A stretch of 64,000 bases of DNA from CATQHS01 sp965203375 (GCA_965203375.1 OZ241886.1:2542001-2606000); one strand, 5' to 3'; shown: positions 40,406 to 49,366, counted from the first letter of the stretch. The notes: a model not told the origin generated them from the sequence alone. A program made the numbers and translations.

Positions 40406-41677
40406 TCAGATGATGTCGGCGATCAGGGCCACGTAGTAGGTGACGGGCAGCACGAACAGCAGCCCGTCGATGCGGTCCAGCACCCCCCCGTGGCCGGGAA
40501 GCAGGGCGCCCATGTTCTTGATGCCCAGATCCCGCTTGAGCAGCGACTCGGCCAGATCGCCGATGGGGGCGGCGATGGCGATGGCGATGGCCATGATGAT
40601 GGAGGTCCACAGGTCGCCGGGGCCGTCGGCCACCGGCGCGGGCGCGGCCAGGATGCCCATGACCACCCCCGCGCCCACCGCCACCACGCAGCCGCCGAGC
40701 AGGCCCTCGAGGGTCTTGGCCGGGCTGGCCGACGACAGCGGCGTCCGGCCCGCGGCCCGGCCCACGAACAGCCCGCCGACGTCGTAGCCGGCGGTGACGA
40801 CGATGGCCGTCGTGAGCAGGCCGGTCCCGTGGTCGCCGAGGGCCAGCATCAGGGCGGCGTGGGAGCCGAGCACGCCGATGTAGACGACGCCGAAGAGGGT
40901 GGTGGCCAGACCCCGCAACGGCCCCTCCACCCCGATCCCGGTCAGATACCACAGCGCCCCGAACACCACCGTGAGCACGCAGACCACCGGTATGGCCGCC
41001 TCGCCCCGCCAGTAGACGGCCAGCGGCATGGCCACCACCCCGGCCAGCCCCAGCAGGACGGCGGGCTGGTATCCGGCCAAGCGCACGGCGTTGAGCCACT
41101 CGATGGCGGCCAGGCCCAGCGCCACGGTGACCACTATCAGGGTCACCGCCGGGCCGGCGGTCATGGCCAGCAGGATGGCCGCGGCCAACACCACTCCCAC
41201 CACCACGGCCATGGGCATGTCGCGCTCGTCTCCGCCGACGGCGACGGCCGCGGCGGGCATCCCGTACCCGGCGCCGGCCGCCCCCTCGTCGTACACGAAG
41301 AAGTCGTCTCCGGCCATGGCCTGCTCGTTCGGGTCCTGAGTTCCCACCTGCGGAACGCTCCCTTCGCTTTCGGACCATTGCGGGGACGGAGGCAGGTCGG
41401 ACCAGACCTCCATCTCGTCGGCGCCTGCCTCCATCAGCATCGGCTCGGCCGGCGCCCGGGCCGACCCCTCCGGCGCCACCTGGGGGGCCGCACCGGTGGG
41501 CGGCTCGCTCCAGTGGGGCAGCAGGTCGTCGCCCGCGGAGAACAATTCCTCGCCGGCCTCGAACACCGACCGGCCCGGCGCCACGTCCTCGACCTCGGGA
41601 TCGGCCCCCGGGTCGGGCTGGGCCCCGCCGATCTGGAACCCCTCGCCCGCGTTTTCGTCTCTGGTCTCGTCGCTCAC
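40406..41677 (-). CDS. cdsA: Phosphatidate cytidylyltransferase with long acidic N-terminus
   Basis: Makes CDP-diacylglycerol for phospholipid synthesis at the inner membrane. About eight membrane segments start near residue 155 (MPMAVVVGVVLAAAILLAMT). The family signature is spread over SPAKTLEGLLGGC near 310 and GDLAESLLKRDLGIKNMGAL near 370, with the Asp-rich DRIDGLLF near 400. The first 150 residues are acidic and Glu/Pro/Ala-rich and are absent from the short bacterial forms. The GTG at 41677 has AAGGA upstream. Confidence 0.93.
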   Translation of the reverse strand: MSDETRDENAGEGFQIGGAQPDPGADPEVEDVAPGRSVFEAGEELFSAGDDLLPHWSEPPTGAAPQVAPEGSARAPAEPMLMEAGADEMEVWSDLPPSPQWSESEGSVPQVGTQDPNEQAMAGDDFFVYDEGAAGAGYGMPAAAVAVGGDERDMPMAVVVGVVLAAAILLAMTAGPAVTLIVVTVALGLAAIEWLNAVRLAGYQPAVLLGLAGVVAMPLAVYWRGEAAIPVVCVLTVVFGALWYLTGIGVEGPLRGLATTLFGVVYIGVLGSHAALMLALGDHGTGLLTTAIVVTAGYDVGGLFVGRAAGRTPLSSASPAKTLEGLLGGCVVAVGAGVVMGILAAPAPVADGPGDLWTSIIMAIAIAIAAPIGDLAESLLKRDLGIKNMGALLPGHGGVLDRIDGLLFVLPVTYYVALIADII

Positions 41678-41706
41678 GGAATCATCCTTCCGGGGTTCCA
41701 GCTCGA

Positions 41707-42276
41707 TCAGACTTCGAGCAGCTCTTCTTCCTTTTGGGCCTGGGCTTCGTCGATCTCCCTGGCATGCTTGCGGGTCAGCTCCTCGAGGCTCTCGCCGGCT
41801 CTCTCGATGTCGTCGGAGGAGACCCCGCCCTCCTTGGTGAGCTGATCCAGATCCTTGCGGGCCTGGCGGCGCACCCCCCGCAGCCGGTTCTTGGAGTCCT
41901 CGGCCATGCCCCCGACGATCCGGGCCAGCTCCCGGCGGCGCTCCTCGGTGAGGGGCGGGAAGGACAGGCGGATGGTCCGGCCGTCGTTGCTGGGGACGAG
42001 GCCGAGCTGGGACTGCTGTATGGCCCGCTCCACCGCGGCGATGTTGGCCGGGTCGTGGGGGGTGATCAGCAACTGCCGGGCCTCGGGGATGGAGAAGCCG
42101 GCCAGGTCCCGCAGGTTCATCGCCACGCCGTAGGCCTCGACCTGCACCCGCTCCACCAGAGCCGAGCTGGCCCGGCCGGTCCTCACCGTGGAGAACTCGC
42201 GCCGGGCGTGGGCGACGGCGCCGCCCATCTTCTCGCCCGCGTCGGCGAGGATCATGTCGATGAGCTCCTGGCTCAT
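41707..42276 (-). CDS. frr: Ribosome recycling factor
   Basis: Splits post-termination ribosomes together with EF-G. A 189-residue protein with the usual RTGRASSALVERVQVEAYG, PHDPANIAAVERAIQQSQLG, and RIVGGMAEDSKNRLRGVRR motifs, forming the three-helix bundle. The ATG at 42276 overlaps the pyrH stop (ATGA), which fixes the start. Confidence 0.95.
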   Translation of the reverse strand: MSQELIDMILADAGEKMGGAVAHARREFSTVRTGRASSALVERVQVEAYGVAMNLRDLAGFSIPEARQLLITPHDPANIAAVERAIQQSQLGLVPSNDGRTIRLSFPPLTEERRRELARIVGGMAEDSKNRLRGVRRQARKDLDQLTKEGGVSSDDIERAGESLEELTRKHAREIDEAQAQKEEELLEV

Positions 42277-43043
42277 TTGCCGCGCTCCCGGTTGTCCACC
42301 AGAGTACCGATCCGGCCCCCTTCGAGCAGGGATCTGAGGTTTCCGGGGCCCATCAGGTCGAACACCACTATGGGGATTTCGTTGTCCATGCACAAGGTGA
42401 TGGCAGTGGCGTCCATCACCTCCAGGCCCCGGTTGAGCACCTCGAGGTAGCTCAGCCGGTCGAACTTGGTTGCGGCGGGATCGGCCCTGGGGTCGGCGGT
42501 GTAGATGCCGTCGGTGCCGCCGTGGGTTCCCTTGAGCACCACCTCGGCCTCCACCTCGGCCGCTCTGAGGGCGGCGGCGGTGTCGGTGGTGAAGAACGGG
42601 TTGCCGGTGCCCCCGGCGAAGATCACCACCCGGCCCTTCTCCAGGTGGCGGGTGGCCCGGCGGCGGATGTAGGGCTCGGCGATCTGGGCCATGTGGACGG
42701 CGGTCTGGACCCGGGTGGGCTGATCGAGCCGCTCCAGGGTGTCTTGGAGGGCCAGGGCGTTCATGACCGTGGCCAGCATCCCCATGTAATCGGCCTGGGA
42801 CCGGTCCATGCCCGCGCCCTCGCCGTGGATGCCCCGCCAGATGTTGCCCCCGCCCACCACCACGGCCACGTCCACGTCGAAGCGGGCCCGGGCGTCGGCG
42901 ATGTCGGCGGCGATGGCCCGGACGGCGGCGCCGTCGATGCCGGCGTCGAGGGGCCCGGCGAAGGCCTCGCCCGAGAGCTTCAGCAGCACCCGGCCCCATC
43001 GAGCCGACAAGGGCTCCGCGACCGCGGCCGCGCGCACGGTCAA
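42273..43043 (-). CDS. pyrH: UMP kinase
   Basis: Phosphorylates UMP to UDP with ATP. VLLKLSGEAFAGPLDAGID begins the amino-acid-kinase fold, VVVGGGNIWRG lies near 60, and GTGNPFFTTDTAAALRA near 145. 256 residues. The TTG at 43043 overlaps the tsf stop (TTGA); GTG 43037 is an alternative. The order tsf-pyrH-frr is universal in actinobacteria. Confidence 0.94.
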   Translation of the reverse strand: MTVRAAAVAEPLSARWGRVLLKLSGEAFAGPLDAGIDGAAVRAIAADIADARARFDVDVAVVVGGGNIWRGIHGEGAGMDRSQADYMGMLATVMNALALQDTLERLDQPTRVQTAVHMAQIAEPYIRRRATRHLEKGRVVIFAGGTGNPFFTTDTAAALRAAEVEAEVVLKGTHGGTDGIYTADPRADPAATKFDRLSYLEVLNRGLEVMDATAITLCMDNEIPIVVFDLMGPGNLRSLLEGGRIGTLVDNRERGK

Positions 43044-43831
43044 CCGCCCGCCACGACTTGCACGAACCTGACGATCTCTCCTCCTCCGAGGCTGTCCTTG
43101 ACCAGGGCCTTGTCGCCGTACAGGCCCTGCTCGAGCAGGACCCGCTCGCCGTACCAGGCCCGCAGGCGGCCCTCGACGATCCGCTCCAGCACCCGCTCGG
43201 GCTTGCCCTCGGCCTTGGTGATCTCGGTCAGGGCGGCGCGCTCGCGCTCCACCTCGTCGGCCGGCACCTCATCGACGCTGAGGAAGAGGGGCCGGGCGAA
43301 GGCGACGTGCAGGGCCACCTTGTGCAGGTCGTCGGGGCTCGCATCCCGGCCCTCCACCACCACCGCGTTCACGCCCCGGCCGTCCTGGACGTGCAGGTAG
43401 GTGTCCACCCGGTTGCCGTCGGCGGCCCGGACCAGCTCGACCCTGCCCACCTCGACGTGCTCTTTGAGCTTGAGCCTCAGGTCGTCGATGGCGCCCGAGT
43501 GGGCCTCGACCGCGCCGGGGCCGCCGGCCAGCACCGCGTCGGCCAGAGCGGCCGCCAGGGCGGTGAAGTCCTCGTTCTTGGCCGAGAAGTCGGTCTCGCA
43601 GCGCAACTCGACCACGGCGGCGGCCGCGTCGGAGTCCCGGGCGACGGCCACCGCGCCCTGGTCGTTGTCGCGGCCCGATCGGGCATCGGCCTTGGCCAGG
43701 CCCCTCTCCCGGAGGATCTGCTTGGCCGCCTCGGCGTCCCCGGACGCCTCGGTCAGGGCCTTCTTGGCGTCCATCATCCCCGCGCCGGTGGCGTCGCGCA
43801 GCTCCTTCACGGCTTGGGCGGTGACGGCCAC
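43040..43831 (-). CDS. tsf: Elongation factor Ts
   Basis: Guanine-nucleotide exchange factor for EF-Tu. The N-terminal UBA-like domain (VKELRDATGAGMMDAKKALT) is followed by LRERGLAKADARSGRDNDQG and the core motif ELRCETDFSAKNEDF near 80. 263 residues. The GTG at 43831 follows the rpsB TAG by 2 nt. Confidence 0.95.
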   Translation of the reverse strand: MAVTAQAVKELRDATGAGMMDAKKALTEASGDAEAAKQILRERGLAKADARSGRDNDQGAVAVARDSDAAAAVVELRCETDFSAKNEDFTALAAALADAVLAGGPGAVEAHSGAIDDLRLKLKEHVEVGRVELVRAADGNRVDTYLHVQDGRGVNAVVVEGRDASPDDLHKVALHVAFARPLFLSVDEVPADEVERERAALTEITKAEGKPERVLERIVEGRLRAWYGERVLLEQGLYGDKALVKDSLGGGEIVRFVQVVAGG

Positions 43832-43833
43832 GC

Positions 43834-44988
43834 CTACTCCTCGGCCCCGGCGGCGGCCGCGCCGACGACCTCCGGGGAGGGCTCTTCGGCGGAAGACCCG
43901 GGGGCGGCTGCGTCTTCGGAAGTGGGCGGCGCTTCGGAAGACGACTCGGAGGAGGGCGCGGCGTCCTCGGGAGCGGGCGGCTCGGCGGATTCGGGGGCGG
44001 ACTCGACGACGGCGGCAGTCTCGGGGAGCGTCGGCATCTCGGCGGCGAGGACCACCTCCGGGGCCGACGACTCGGCCTCGGCCTCAGCCGGCGCATCGGC
44101 GGCGGGCTCAGCCTCGGCGGCCGGCGCCTCGGATGCGGGCGCCTCGGCGGCGGGCTCATCGGATGCCACCACCGCGGCCGCCACCCTGGCCTCGCGCTCG
44201 GCCGCCGCCTCGGCCGCCTGGGCCCGGGCCCGGGCCTGCTCTGCGGCCGCCTCGGCCTCCTCCAGGGCGCTGCGGGCCGTCTCGTCAGCCTCGCGGCGCT
44301 TCGAATATATGAAGCGGCCCTCTTGGACCGCGTCGGAGACGACCCGGCTCATGAGCTGGCCCGAGCGAATGGCGTCGTCGTTGCCGGGTATGGCGTAGTT
44401 CACCAAGTCGGGGTCGCAGTTGGTGTCGACGACGGCCACGATGGGCACCCCCAGCTTGCGGGCCTCGGTCACCGCGATGTGCTCCTTTTTGGTGTCGAGG
44501 ATGAACACCGCGTCGGGCGGCCTCTCCATGTCGCGGATCCCGCCCAGGTTGCGCTCCAGCTTGGTCAGCTCCCGCCCGTAGTGCAGCGCCTCCTTCTTGG
44601 GCATGGCGTCCATCTCGCCCGAGTCCCGCATGCGCTGGTATTCCTTCATCTTGGAGATCCGCTTGGCGATGGTGTGGAAGTTGGTCAACATCCCGCCCTG
44701 CCATCGCTCGTTCACATAGGGCATGTTGCAGCGCTCGGCGTAGGACTGGATGGAGTCCTGGGCCTGCTTCTTGGTGCCGACGAACATCACCACCCCGCCG
44801 TCGGCCACCAGGTCCCGGATGAACACGTAGGCCCGCTTCAGGTGGTCGAGGGTCTGATGGAGGTCGACGATGTGGATGCCGGACCGCTCGCCGTGGATGA
44901 ACCGCTTCATCTTCGGGTTCCACCGGCGGGTCTGGTGGCCGAAGTGGACCCCGGCCTCCAAGAGCTGCTTCATGGTGACGACAGCCAT
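43834..44988 (-). CDS. rpsB: 30S ribosomal protein S2 with long Ala/Glu/Pro C-terminal tail
   Basis: Residues 1-245 are S2: LLEAGVHFGHQTRRWNPKMK, FVGTKKQAQDSIQ, YVNERWQGGMLTN and IVAVVDTNCDPDLVNYAIPGNDDAIRS. From about 246 on, 135 residues are Ala/Glu/Ser/Pro-rich with no fold visible, where typical S2 ends near 250-290. Strongly acidic S2 tails occur in some actinobacteria, and their role is not known. Only a 2-nt gap separates it from tsf. Confidence 0.95.
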   Translation of the reverse strand: MAVVTMKQLLEAGVHFGHQTRRWNPKMKRFIHGERSGIHIVDLHQTLDHLKRAYVFIRDLVADGGVVMFVGTKKQAQDSIQSYAERCNMPYVNERWQGGMLTNFHTIAKRISKMKEYQRMRDSGEMDAMPKKEALHYGRELTKLERNLGGIRDMERPPDAVFILDTKKEHIAVTEARKLGVPIVAVVDTNCDPDLVNYAIPGNDDAIRSGQLMSRVVSDAVQEGRFIYSKRREADETARSALEEAEAAAEQARARAQAAEAAAEREARVAAAVVASDEPAAEAPASEAPAAEAEPAADAPAEAEAESSAPEVVLAAEMPTLPETAAVVESAPESAEPPAPEDAAPSSESSSEAPPTSEDAAAPGSSAEEPSPEVVGAAAAGAEE

Positions 44989-45157
44989 GCCTGTCTTCCT
45001 CCCCGGTTGGACGTGGCCCGCGCCCGACGCCGCGAGGCGACCGGGTGAACGGCGCGGGTTGCGTGATGATTCGCCGACGCCGCTCGGCGCCGTCGGGCCC
45101 GTTGCCGGACCGCCGGGCAGTGTAACCCCGACCGGGCCGGTCCAGCCCGGGGCCGAT

Positions 45158-45715
45158 CTAGTCCAAGGGGACGAGCCGGACGGTGACGACGCCGACGGCG
45201 GTCAGCGAGGCCGGATCGACGTAGGCGCCGTCGACCCGCACCCCGAAGTGCAGCCTCTCCGAAGCCGTCCCGACCGGGTCGCCCCGGGCCACCCGGGCGC
45301 CGACGGGCACGGCGATGCGCTCCAAGTACGAGTAGGAGCTGACCACGCCGCCGCCGTGGTCGACGGTCACGTGCAGGCTGCCGGCCACAGACCCGGCGAA
45401 GACCACCTCGCCGGCCGCGGCCGCGGCCACCGCATCGCCGGGCTCGGTGTCGTACTCGATTCCCCGGTTGCCGGGCCCGTAGGGGCCCTCGGGCAGCCGG
45501 AACGGGTCGCTCACCGGCGCCGACACCGGAGCCCGGAACATGGGCTCGGCCGGCGGTTCGGGAGGCGGTCCGGCCGGCGCCGCCGGGACCGGCCGCGGCG
45601 CGGACGCCGCCGGAGGGATCGGCTGCGGCTCGGGCGCCGACAGGTCCAGGCCGCAAGCGGACGGCGACAGGGCCGCGGCCAACACAACGGCCGCCGACCG
45701 GCAGGCAAAGCGCAC
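45158..45715 (-). CDS. Degenerate M23 (LytM)-like lipoprotein
   Basis: A 185-residue secreted protein with a lipobox (LSPSACG, Cys near 21), a Pro-rich linker and an M23 fold: PYGPGNRGIEYDTEPGDAVA, then GEVVFAGSVAGSLHVTVDHG, YSYLERIAVPVGARVARGDP and ERLHFGVRV. In active M23 enzymes the first block has HxxxD and the last HxH; here they read NRGIE and RLH, so the first His, the Asp and one His of the HxH are lost. It is therefore probably a non-catalytic LytM factor that activates another cell-wall hydrolase. It lies upstream of rpsB, where actinobacteria often carry an M23 gene. Confidence 0.8.
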   Translation of the reverse strand: MRFACRSAAVVLAAALSPSACGLDLSAPEPQPIPPAASAPRPVPAAPAGPPPEPPAEPMFRAPVSAPVSDPFRLPEGPYGPGNRGIEYDTEPGDAVAAAAAGEVVFAGSVAGSLHVTVDHGGGVVSSYSYLERIAVPVGARVARGDPVGTASERLHFGVRVDGAYVDPASLTAVGVVTVRLVPLD

Positions 45716-45799
45716 GGGGCCACCTCCGAGAGTCTCGGGTCTCTTCGGGGGGAAGCGGCGCCTACAGCGGCGCGTCGATCATAGGGGGCGATCCGGGCC

Positions 45800-46717
45800 T
45801 CAGGCGTCTTCCGGCGGCCCGGCGGCGGCTTGGCAGGAGGCGATGACGGCCACGGTGACGATGTCGTCGGCGCGGCAGCCCCGGGAGAGGTCGTGGATCA
45901 CCCCGGCGGTGCCCTGCAGCAGCGGCCCGTAGGCCCGGGCCCGGCCCAGGCGCTCGGTGATCTTGTAGGCGATGTTGCCCGAGTCGAGGTCGGGGAAGAC
46001 GAACACGTTGGCCCTGCCCGCCACCGGCGACCCCGGCGCCTTGGCTTCGGCCACCTCCGGCACCCAGGCCGCGTCGAACTGCAGCTCGCCGTCCACCGCC
46101 AGCCCCGGCGCCAGCCGCCGGGCCGCCTCGACCGCGGCCCGCACCCGATCCACCCGGGGCCCCTGGGCGCTTCCCTTGGTGGAGTACGACAGCATCGCCA
46201 CCCGGGGCTCGCCGCCCGCCAAGCCCTCATAGGTGGCCGCGCTGGCCACCGCGATGGAGGCGAGCTGCTCCGGGCTCGGCTCGGGCACCACCCCGCAGTC
46301 GCCGTAGACCACCGGGGCGCCGTCGGGCAGCACCAAGAGGAAGCTGCTGCTCACCAGGCTGCCGGGGGCGGTGCCGATGCAGAAGAGGGCGGCCCGCACA
46401 ACGTCGGGCGTGGGCCGGGTGGCGCCGGCCACGCAGGCCGAGGCCTCGCCGGCGGCCACCATGAGCGCGGCCACGTGCAGCGGGTCGCCGAGGTCGATCC
46501 GCTCCTGCTGCTCGGAGGCCGCGGCCGCGGCCCGCACCGCCGGCGAGCAGAAGGCGGACGGGTCGTCGACCAGCACCGGGACGGCCAGGCCCTCACGGTC
46601 CAACCGCTCGGCCGCGGCCCGAGCCCGCCGGTCGAGGCCGTCGGCCAGCGCCACCCTGACCGGCGCGGCCCGGGCCCGCTCGAACCACGACTCGACGACC
46701 GCGGGCCGGCCCGTCAT
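45800..46717 (-). CDS. pta: Phosphate acetyltransferase
   Basis: Interconverts acetyl-CoA and acetyl phosphate. The C-terminal motif DLDSGNIAYKITERLGRARA followed by YGPLLQGTAGVIHDLSRGC is diagnostic of the Pta/MMAR family. VVYGDCGVVPEPSPEQLASIA and RVAMLSYSTKGSAQGPRVD also fit. 305 residues match the short Pta without the N-terminal DRTGG domain. It follows a taurine-type ABC permease on the same strand with a 128-bp gap. In taurine and sulfonate degradation Pta uses the acetyl phosphate made by Xsc, so a link is possible but Xsc is not in the window. Confidence 0.88.
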   Translation of the reverse strand: MTGRPAVVESWFERARAAPVRVALADGLDRRARAAAERLDREGLAVPVLVDDPSAFCSPAVRAAAAASEQQERIDLGDPLHVAALMVAAGEASACVAGATRPTPDVVRAALFCIGTAPGSLVSSSFLLVLPDGAPVVYGDCGVVPEPSPEQLASIAVASAATYEGLAGGEPRVAMLSYSTKGSAQGPRVDRVRAAVEAARRLAPGLAVDGELQFDAAWVPEVAEAKAPGSPVAGRANVFVFPDLDSGNIAYKITERLGRARAYGPLLQGTAGVIHDLSRGCRADDIVTVAVIASCQAAAGPPEDA

Positions 46718-46845
46718 CGCCGCCCGGGCCTAGCTAGTCAGCCCGGCCCGGCCGCCGGACGCGCCAAGCGCAGGCCACCCTTTGCCCGGCCGCCCGCGAT
46801 TCGCCAGCCGGTCCCCGCCCCGCCACCGGCGCGGGGTGGCGCTAG

Positions 46846-47958
46846 TCAGCCTTTGCCCCGCCAGGGGATGAGCCGCTTCTCGGCCAGGCGCATGGCCACG
46901 TCCATGAGCACCCCGAGGATGCTGATGAGGATCACCGCCGACAGCATCAGATCGAGCAGGAAGAACTGGCGGGCCTTGAAGATGGTGAACCCCAGCCCGG
47001 CGCTGGACCCGAGCAGCTCGGCCGCCACCAGCGTGCCCCAGCACACGCCGATGGCCACCCGCAGCCCGGTGAAGATCTCGGGCAGGGCGTTGGGCAGGAT
47101 GACGTGGCGCAGCACCTGGGCCTTGGACGCGCCCAGCGAATAGGCGGCGTGGACCTTGGTGGGGTTCACCGCTGCCACTCCAGACCGGGCCGCGATCACC
47201 ATGATCCAGACGGCCGCGAACAGCAGCAGGTTGACCTTGCCCTCCTCCCCGATGCCGAACCACACGATGAACAGCGGGATCAGCGCCAGCGGCGGGATGG
47301 GCCGCAGCAGCTCCACCACCGGGTCGAAGATGCCCCGCCAGCGGTTGGACAGGCCCATGGCGAAGCCGACGGGCACGCCGATGGCCACCCCCCAGAACAG
47401 GCCCTTCATCAGCCGGCTGAAGCTCAGCCACAGGTGCTGCCACAGCGTGAAGCCGCTGTAGCCGTCACGGGCGAACTCCCAGGCCGCGTTCCAGACCTGG
47501 CCGGGACTGGGCAGGGTCCTCTCGCTCAGCCACTGTGTGTAGGAGCAGGCGGGCAGCCCCGGGAACTCGGCCGGGTCCTCGGCCGCCCGGTCGCAGTCGC
47601 GCAGCAGGTCGCGCTGGCCGTAGCTCTCGTCGGCGGAGAGCCCGGCCCTCACCTCCTCGGCGTGGTCGGCCCATTCGGGGGGCAGCCCCCACACCCGGGT
47701 GGCCACGAACCACAGGGCGATGATGACCACCAAGCTGGCCACGGTCCAGACCGCGGCGCCGCTCACCTCGGCCGCGTCGCCGAAGGTGACGGTCTTGCGG
47801 GCGCTCCGGCCGGAGCGGCGCGACTTCGACAGCTTCTCCAGCGGCCCCGAGCCCCGGCCGAACTTCACGTCGCTGTGGCCCTGGCCGCCGTGGCCCTCGC
47901 CCTCGGCCGGTCCGGGGTCCATCCCGCCGCCGCCCTGCTCTTCGGAATTCGCTCCCAT
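46846..47958 (-). CDS. ABC transporter permease (taurine/nitrate/sulfonate type)
   Basis: A 370-residue SsuC/TauC-like inner-membrane permease. The core has LWQHLWLSFSRLMKGLFWGV and the EAA loop AAYSLGASKAQVLRHVILPN (G near 275), then ALPEIFTGLRVAIGVCWGTL. The first 100 residues include an added hydrophilic lead and an extra loop with several Cys residues (RDCDRAAEDP, LPACSYTQW). The ATG at 47958 overlaps the stop of a 12-codon relay mini-ORF that begins on the ATPase stop (TGATG at both ends). Confidence 0.9.
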   Translation of the reverse strand: MGANSEEQGGGGMDPGPAEGEGHGGQGHSDVKFGRGSGPLEKLSKSRRSGRSARKTVTFGDAAEVSGAAVWTVASLVVIIALWFVATRVWGLPPEWADHAEEVRAGLSADESYGQRDLLRDCDRAAEDPAEFPGLPACSYTQWLSERTLPSPGQVWNAAWEFARDGYSGFTLWQHLWLSFSRLMKGLFWGVAIGVPVGFAMGLSNRWRGIFDPVVELLRPIPPLALIPLFIVWFGIGEEGKVNLLLFAAVWIMVIAARSGVAAVNPTKVHAAYSLGASKAQVLRHVILPNALPEIFTGLRVAIGVCWGTLVAAELLGSSAGLGFTIFKARQFFLLDLMLSAVILISILGVLMDVAMRLAEKRLIPWRGKG

Positions 47959-47999
47959 CACGCCGCCACCTCGCCCCTCGGGGCGCTCGCCCCCATCAC
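47950..47999 (-). repeat. 38-bp duplication of a TGATG junction; 12-codon relay mini-ORF
   Basis: GTGATGGGGGCGAG (47999-47986) and GTGATGGGAGCG (47961-47950) repeat at 38 bp. The ATPase ends at TGA 47998-47996; ATG 47996 opens MGASAPRGEVAA, whose TGA (47960-47958) overlaps the permease ATG 47958. The peptide begins like the permease (MGAN) and ends where the ATPase end has been copied. Confidence 0.82.
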
Positions 48000-49366
48000 T
48001 CCGCCCCCGTGCCCATGATCTGCTCTTCCATCTCCCAGATGAGCGAGAGGATCTCCTCGCGGGTGCGGATGAACTCGGGCGAGGTCTTCAGCTCCCGGGG
48101 GTCGGCGGTCAGCGCCTCCCGGGCGAAGGGCAGGTCGTAGACCCGCTCGACCCGGCCGGGCCGGGGCGCCATCACGAAGAGCTGGTCGCCCAGATACAGC
48201 GCCTCCTCCACGCTGTGGGTGACCAGCACGATGGTCTTGCCGGTCTCGTTCCAGAGCTCGAGCACCAGGGCCTGCATCTTCTCGCGGGTCAGCGCGTCGA
48301 GGGCGCCCAGGGGCTCGTCCATGAGGATGATCCTGGGGTCGTTGGCCAGACAGCGGGCCAGCGCCACCCGCTGCTGCATCCCCCCGGATAGCTCGTAGAC
48401 GGCCTTCTCGCCGAAGTCTTTGAGGCCCACGATGCGGAGCAGGTCCTGCACCGCCTCCCGGGAGGCGGGGCGGGAGCGGCCGTTCACGCGGGCGCCGAAG
48501 CCCACGTTGTCGTTGACGCTGAGCCACTCGAACAGCGCCCCCCGCTGGAACACCATGCCCCGGTCCTGGCCGGGGCCCCGGATCGGGTCGTCGCCCAGCC
48601 TCACCTCACCCGAGGTCGGGGCCAGGAACCCGGCGACGATGTTGAGCAGCGTGGTCTTGCCGCAGCCCGACGGCCCCAGCAGGGTGAGCAGGCGCCCGGG
48701 CTCCAGCGTGAAGGACACGTCGGCCAAGGCCTCCACCCGGCCGCCGTCGGGCAGCTCGTAGACCATGCCCAAGCCCTCCACCACCAAGGGGGTCTCGGTC
48801 CTGGACTCGGTGACGTACGGCACCTTCGTCGGGTCGAAGCGCACTTCGGGGCGGCCCAGCGCGAACCAGGACCGGGCCAGTGCCAGAGACACGCCCAGCA
48901 GCATCATGTAGGGAATGGAGGAGTCGGAGCGCTGCTGATAGGCCAGGGCGGCGGAGGCCACCGCGCCGACGGCCAGGGCCAGCCACACGTAGTGGGTCAG
49001 ACGGGCCCGGGCGGCCTCGCCGGCCCGGCGGTAGGCCACCATGAGGGCCAGCAGGCCCGCACCGACGCATATGCACACGGCCGGCAGCCACCACGACACC
49101 GTGTCCCGGAAGGCCAGCACCACGCCGCCGACCACCGCGCCGACGCCCATGAGCTGACCGACCAGGACGATCCCGTCGGAGGGCTGGGCGGCCCGGTCGG
49201 CGGCCGGGAAACGGCGGGAGGGGGTGGCGAGCAGGTCGACGACCATGGCCACCGAGGCCGCGGCCGCGGCCACCAGCAGCAGGACCCCGAACCAGGCCGC
49301 ACCCCTGGCCACGCCGGCGCTGAAGGCGCCCACCGCGTCGGCTAGGGCCTGGACCACTGATTCCAT
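47996..49366 (-). CDS. ABC transporter ATP-binding protein fused to an N-terminal membrane domain
   Basis: A 456-residue protein. Residues about 1-165 contain four or five hydrophobic segments (WFGVLLLVAAAAASVAMVVD, VLVGQLMGVGAVVGGVVLAF and others) that match nothing I recognise. Residues about 190-450 are a nitrate/taurine-type ATPase: Walker A LLGPSGCGKTTLLNIVAG, signature LSGGMQQRVALARCLA, Walker B IILMDEPLGALDAL, switch VLVTHSVEEA. In known SsuB/TauB/NrtD proteins the ATPase is soluble and about 255 residues. It lies between the binding protein and the permease and is coupled to the latter through the relay. Confidence 0.88.
   Translation of the reverse strand: MESVVQALADAVGAFSAGVARGAAWFGVLLLVAAAAASVAMVVDLLATPSRRFPAADRAAQPSDGIVLVGQLMGVGAVVGGVVLAFRDTVSWWLPAVCICVGAGLLALMVAYRRAGEAARARLTHYVWLALAVGAVASAALAYQQRSDSSIPYMMLLGVSLALARSWFALGRPEVRFDPTKVPYVTESRTETPLVVEGLGMVYELPDGGRVEALADVSFTLEPGRLLTLLGPSGCGKTTLLNIVAGFLAPTSGEVRLGDDPIRGPGQDRGMVFQRGALFEWLSVNDNVGFGARVNGRSRPASREAVQDLLRIVGLKDFGEKAVYELSGGMQQRVALARCLANDPRIILMDEPLGALDALTREKMQALVLELWNETGKTIVLVTHSVEEALYLGDQLFVMAPRPGRVERVYDLPFAREALTADPRELKTSPEFIRTREEILSLIWEMEEQIMGTGAE

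Noticed and set aside
45060..45100. Hairpin between the M23 gene and rpsB as an S2-binding regulatory RNA
   Set aside because: Only an imperfect GC-rich stem is visible, with no recognisable S2 leader motif.
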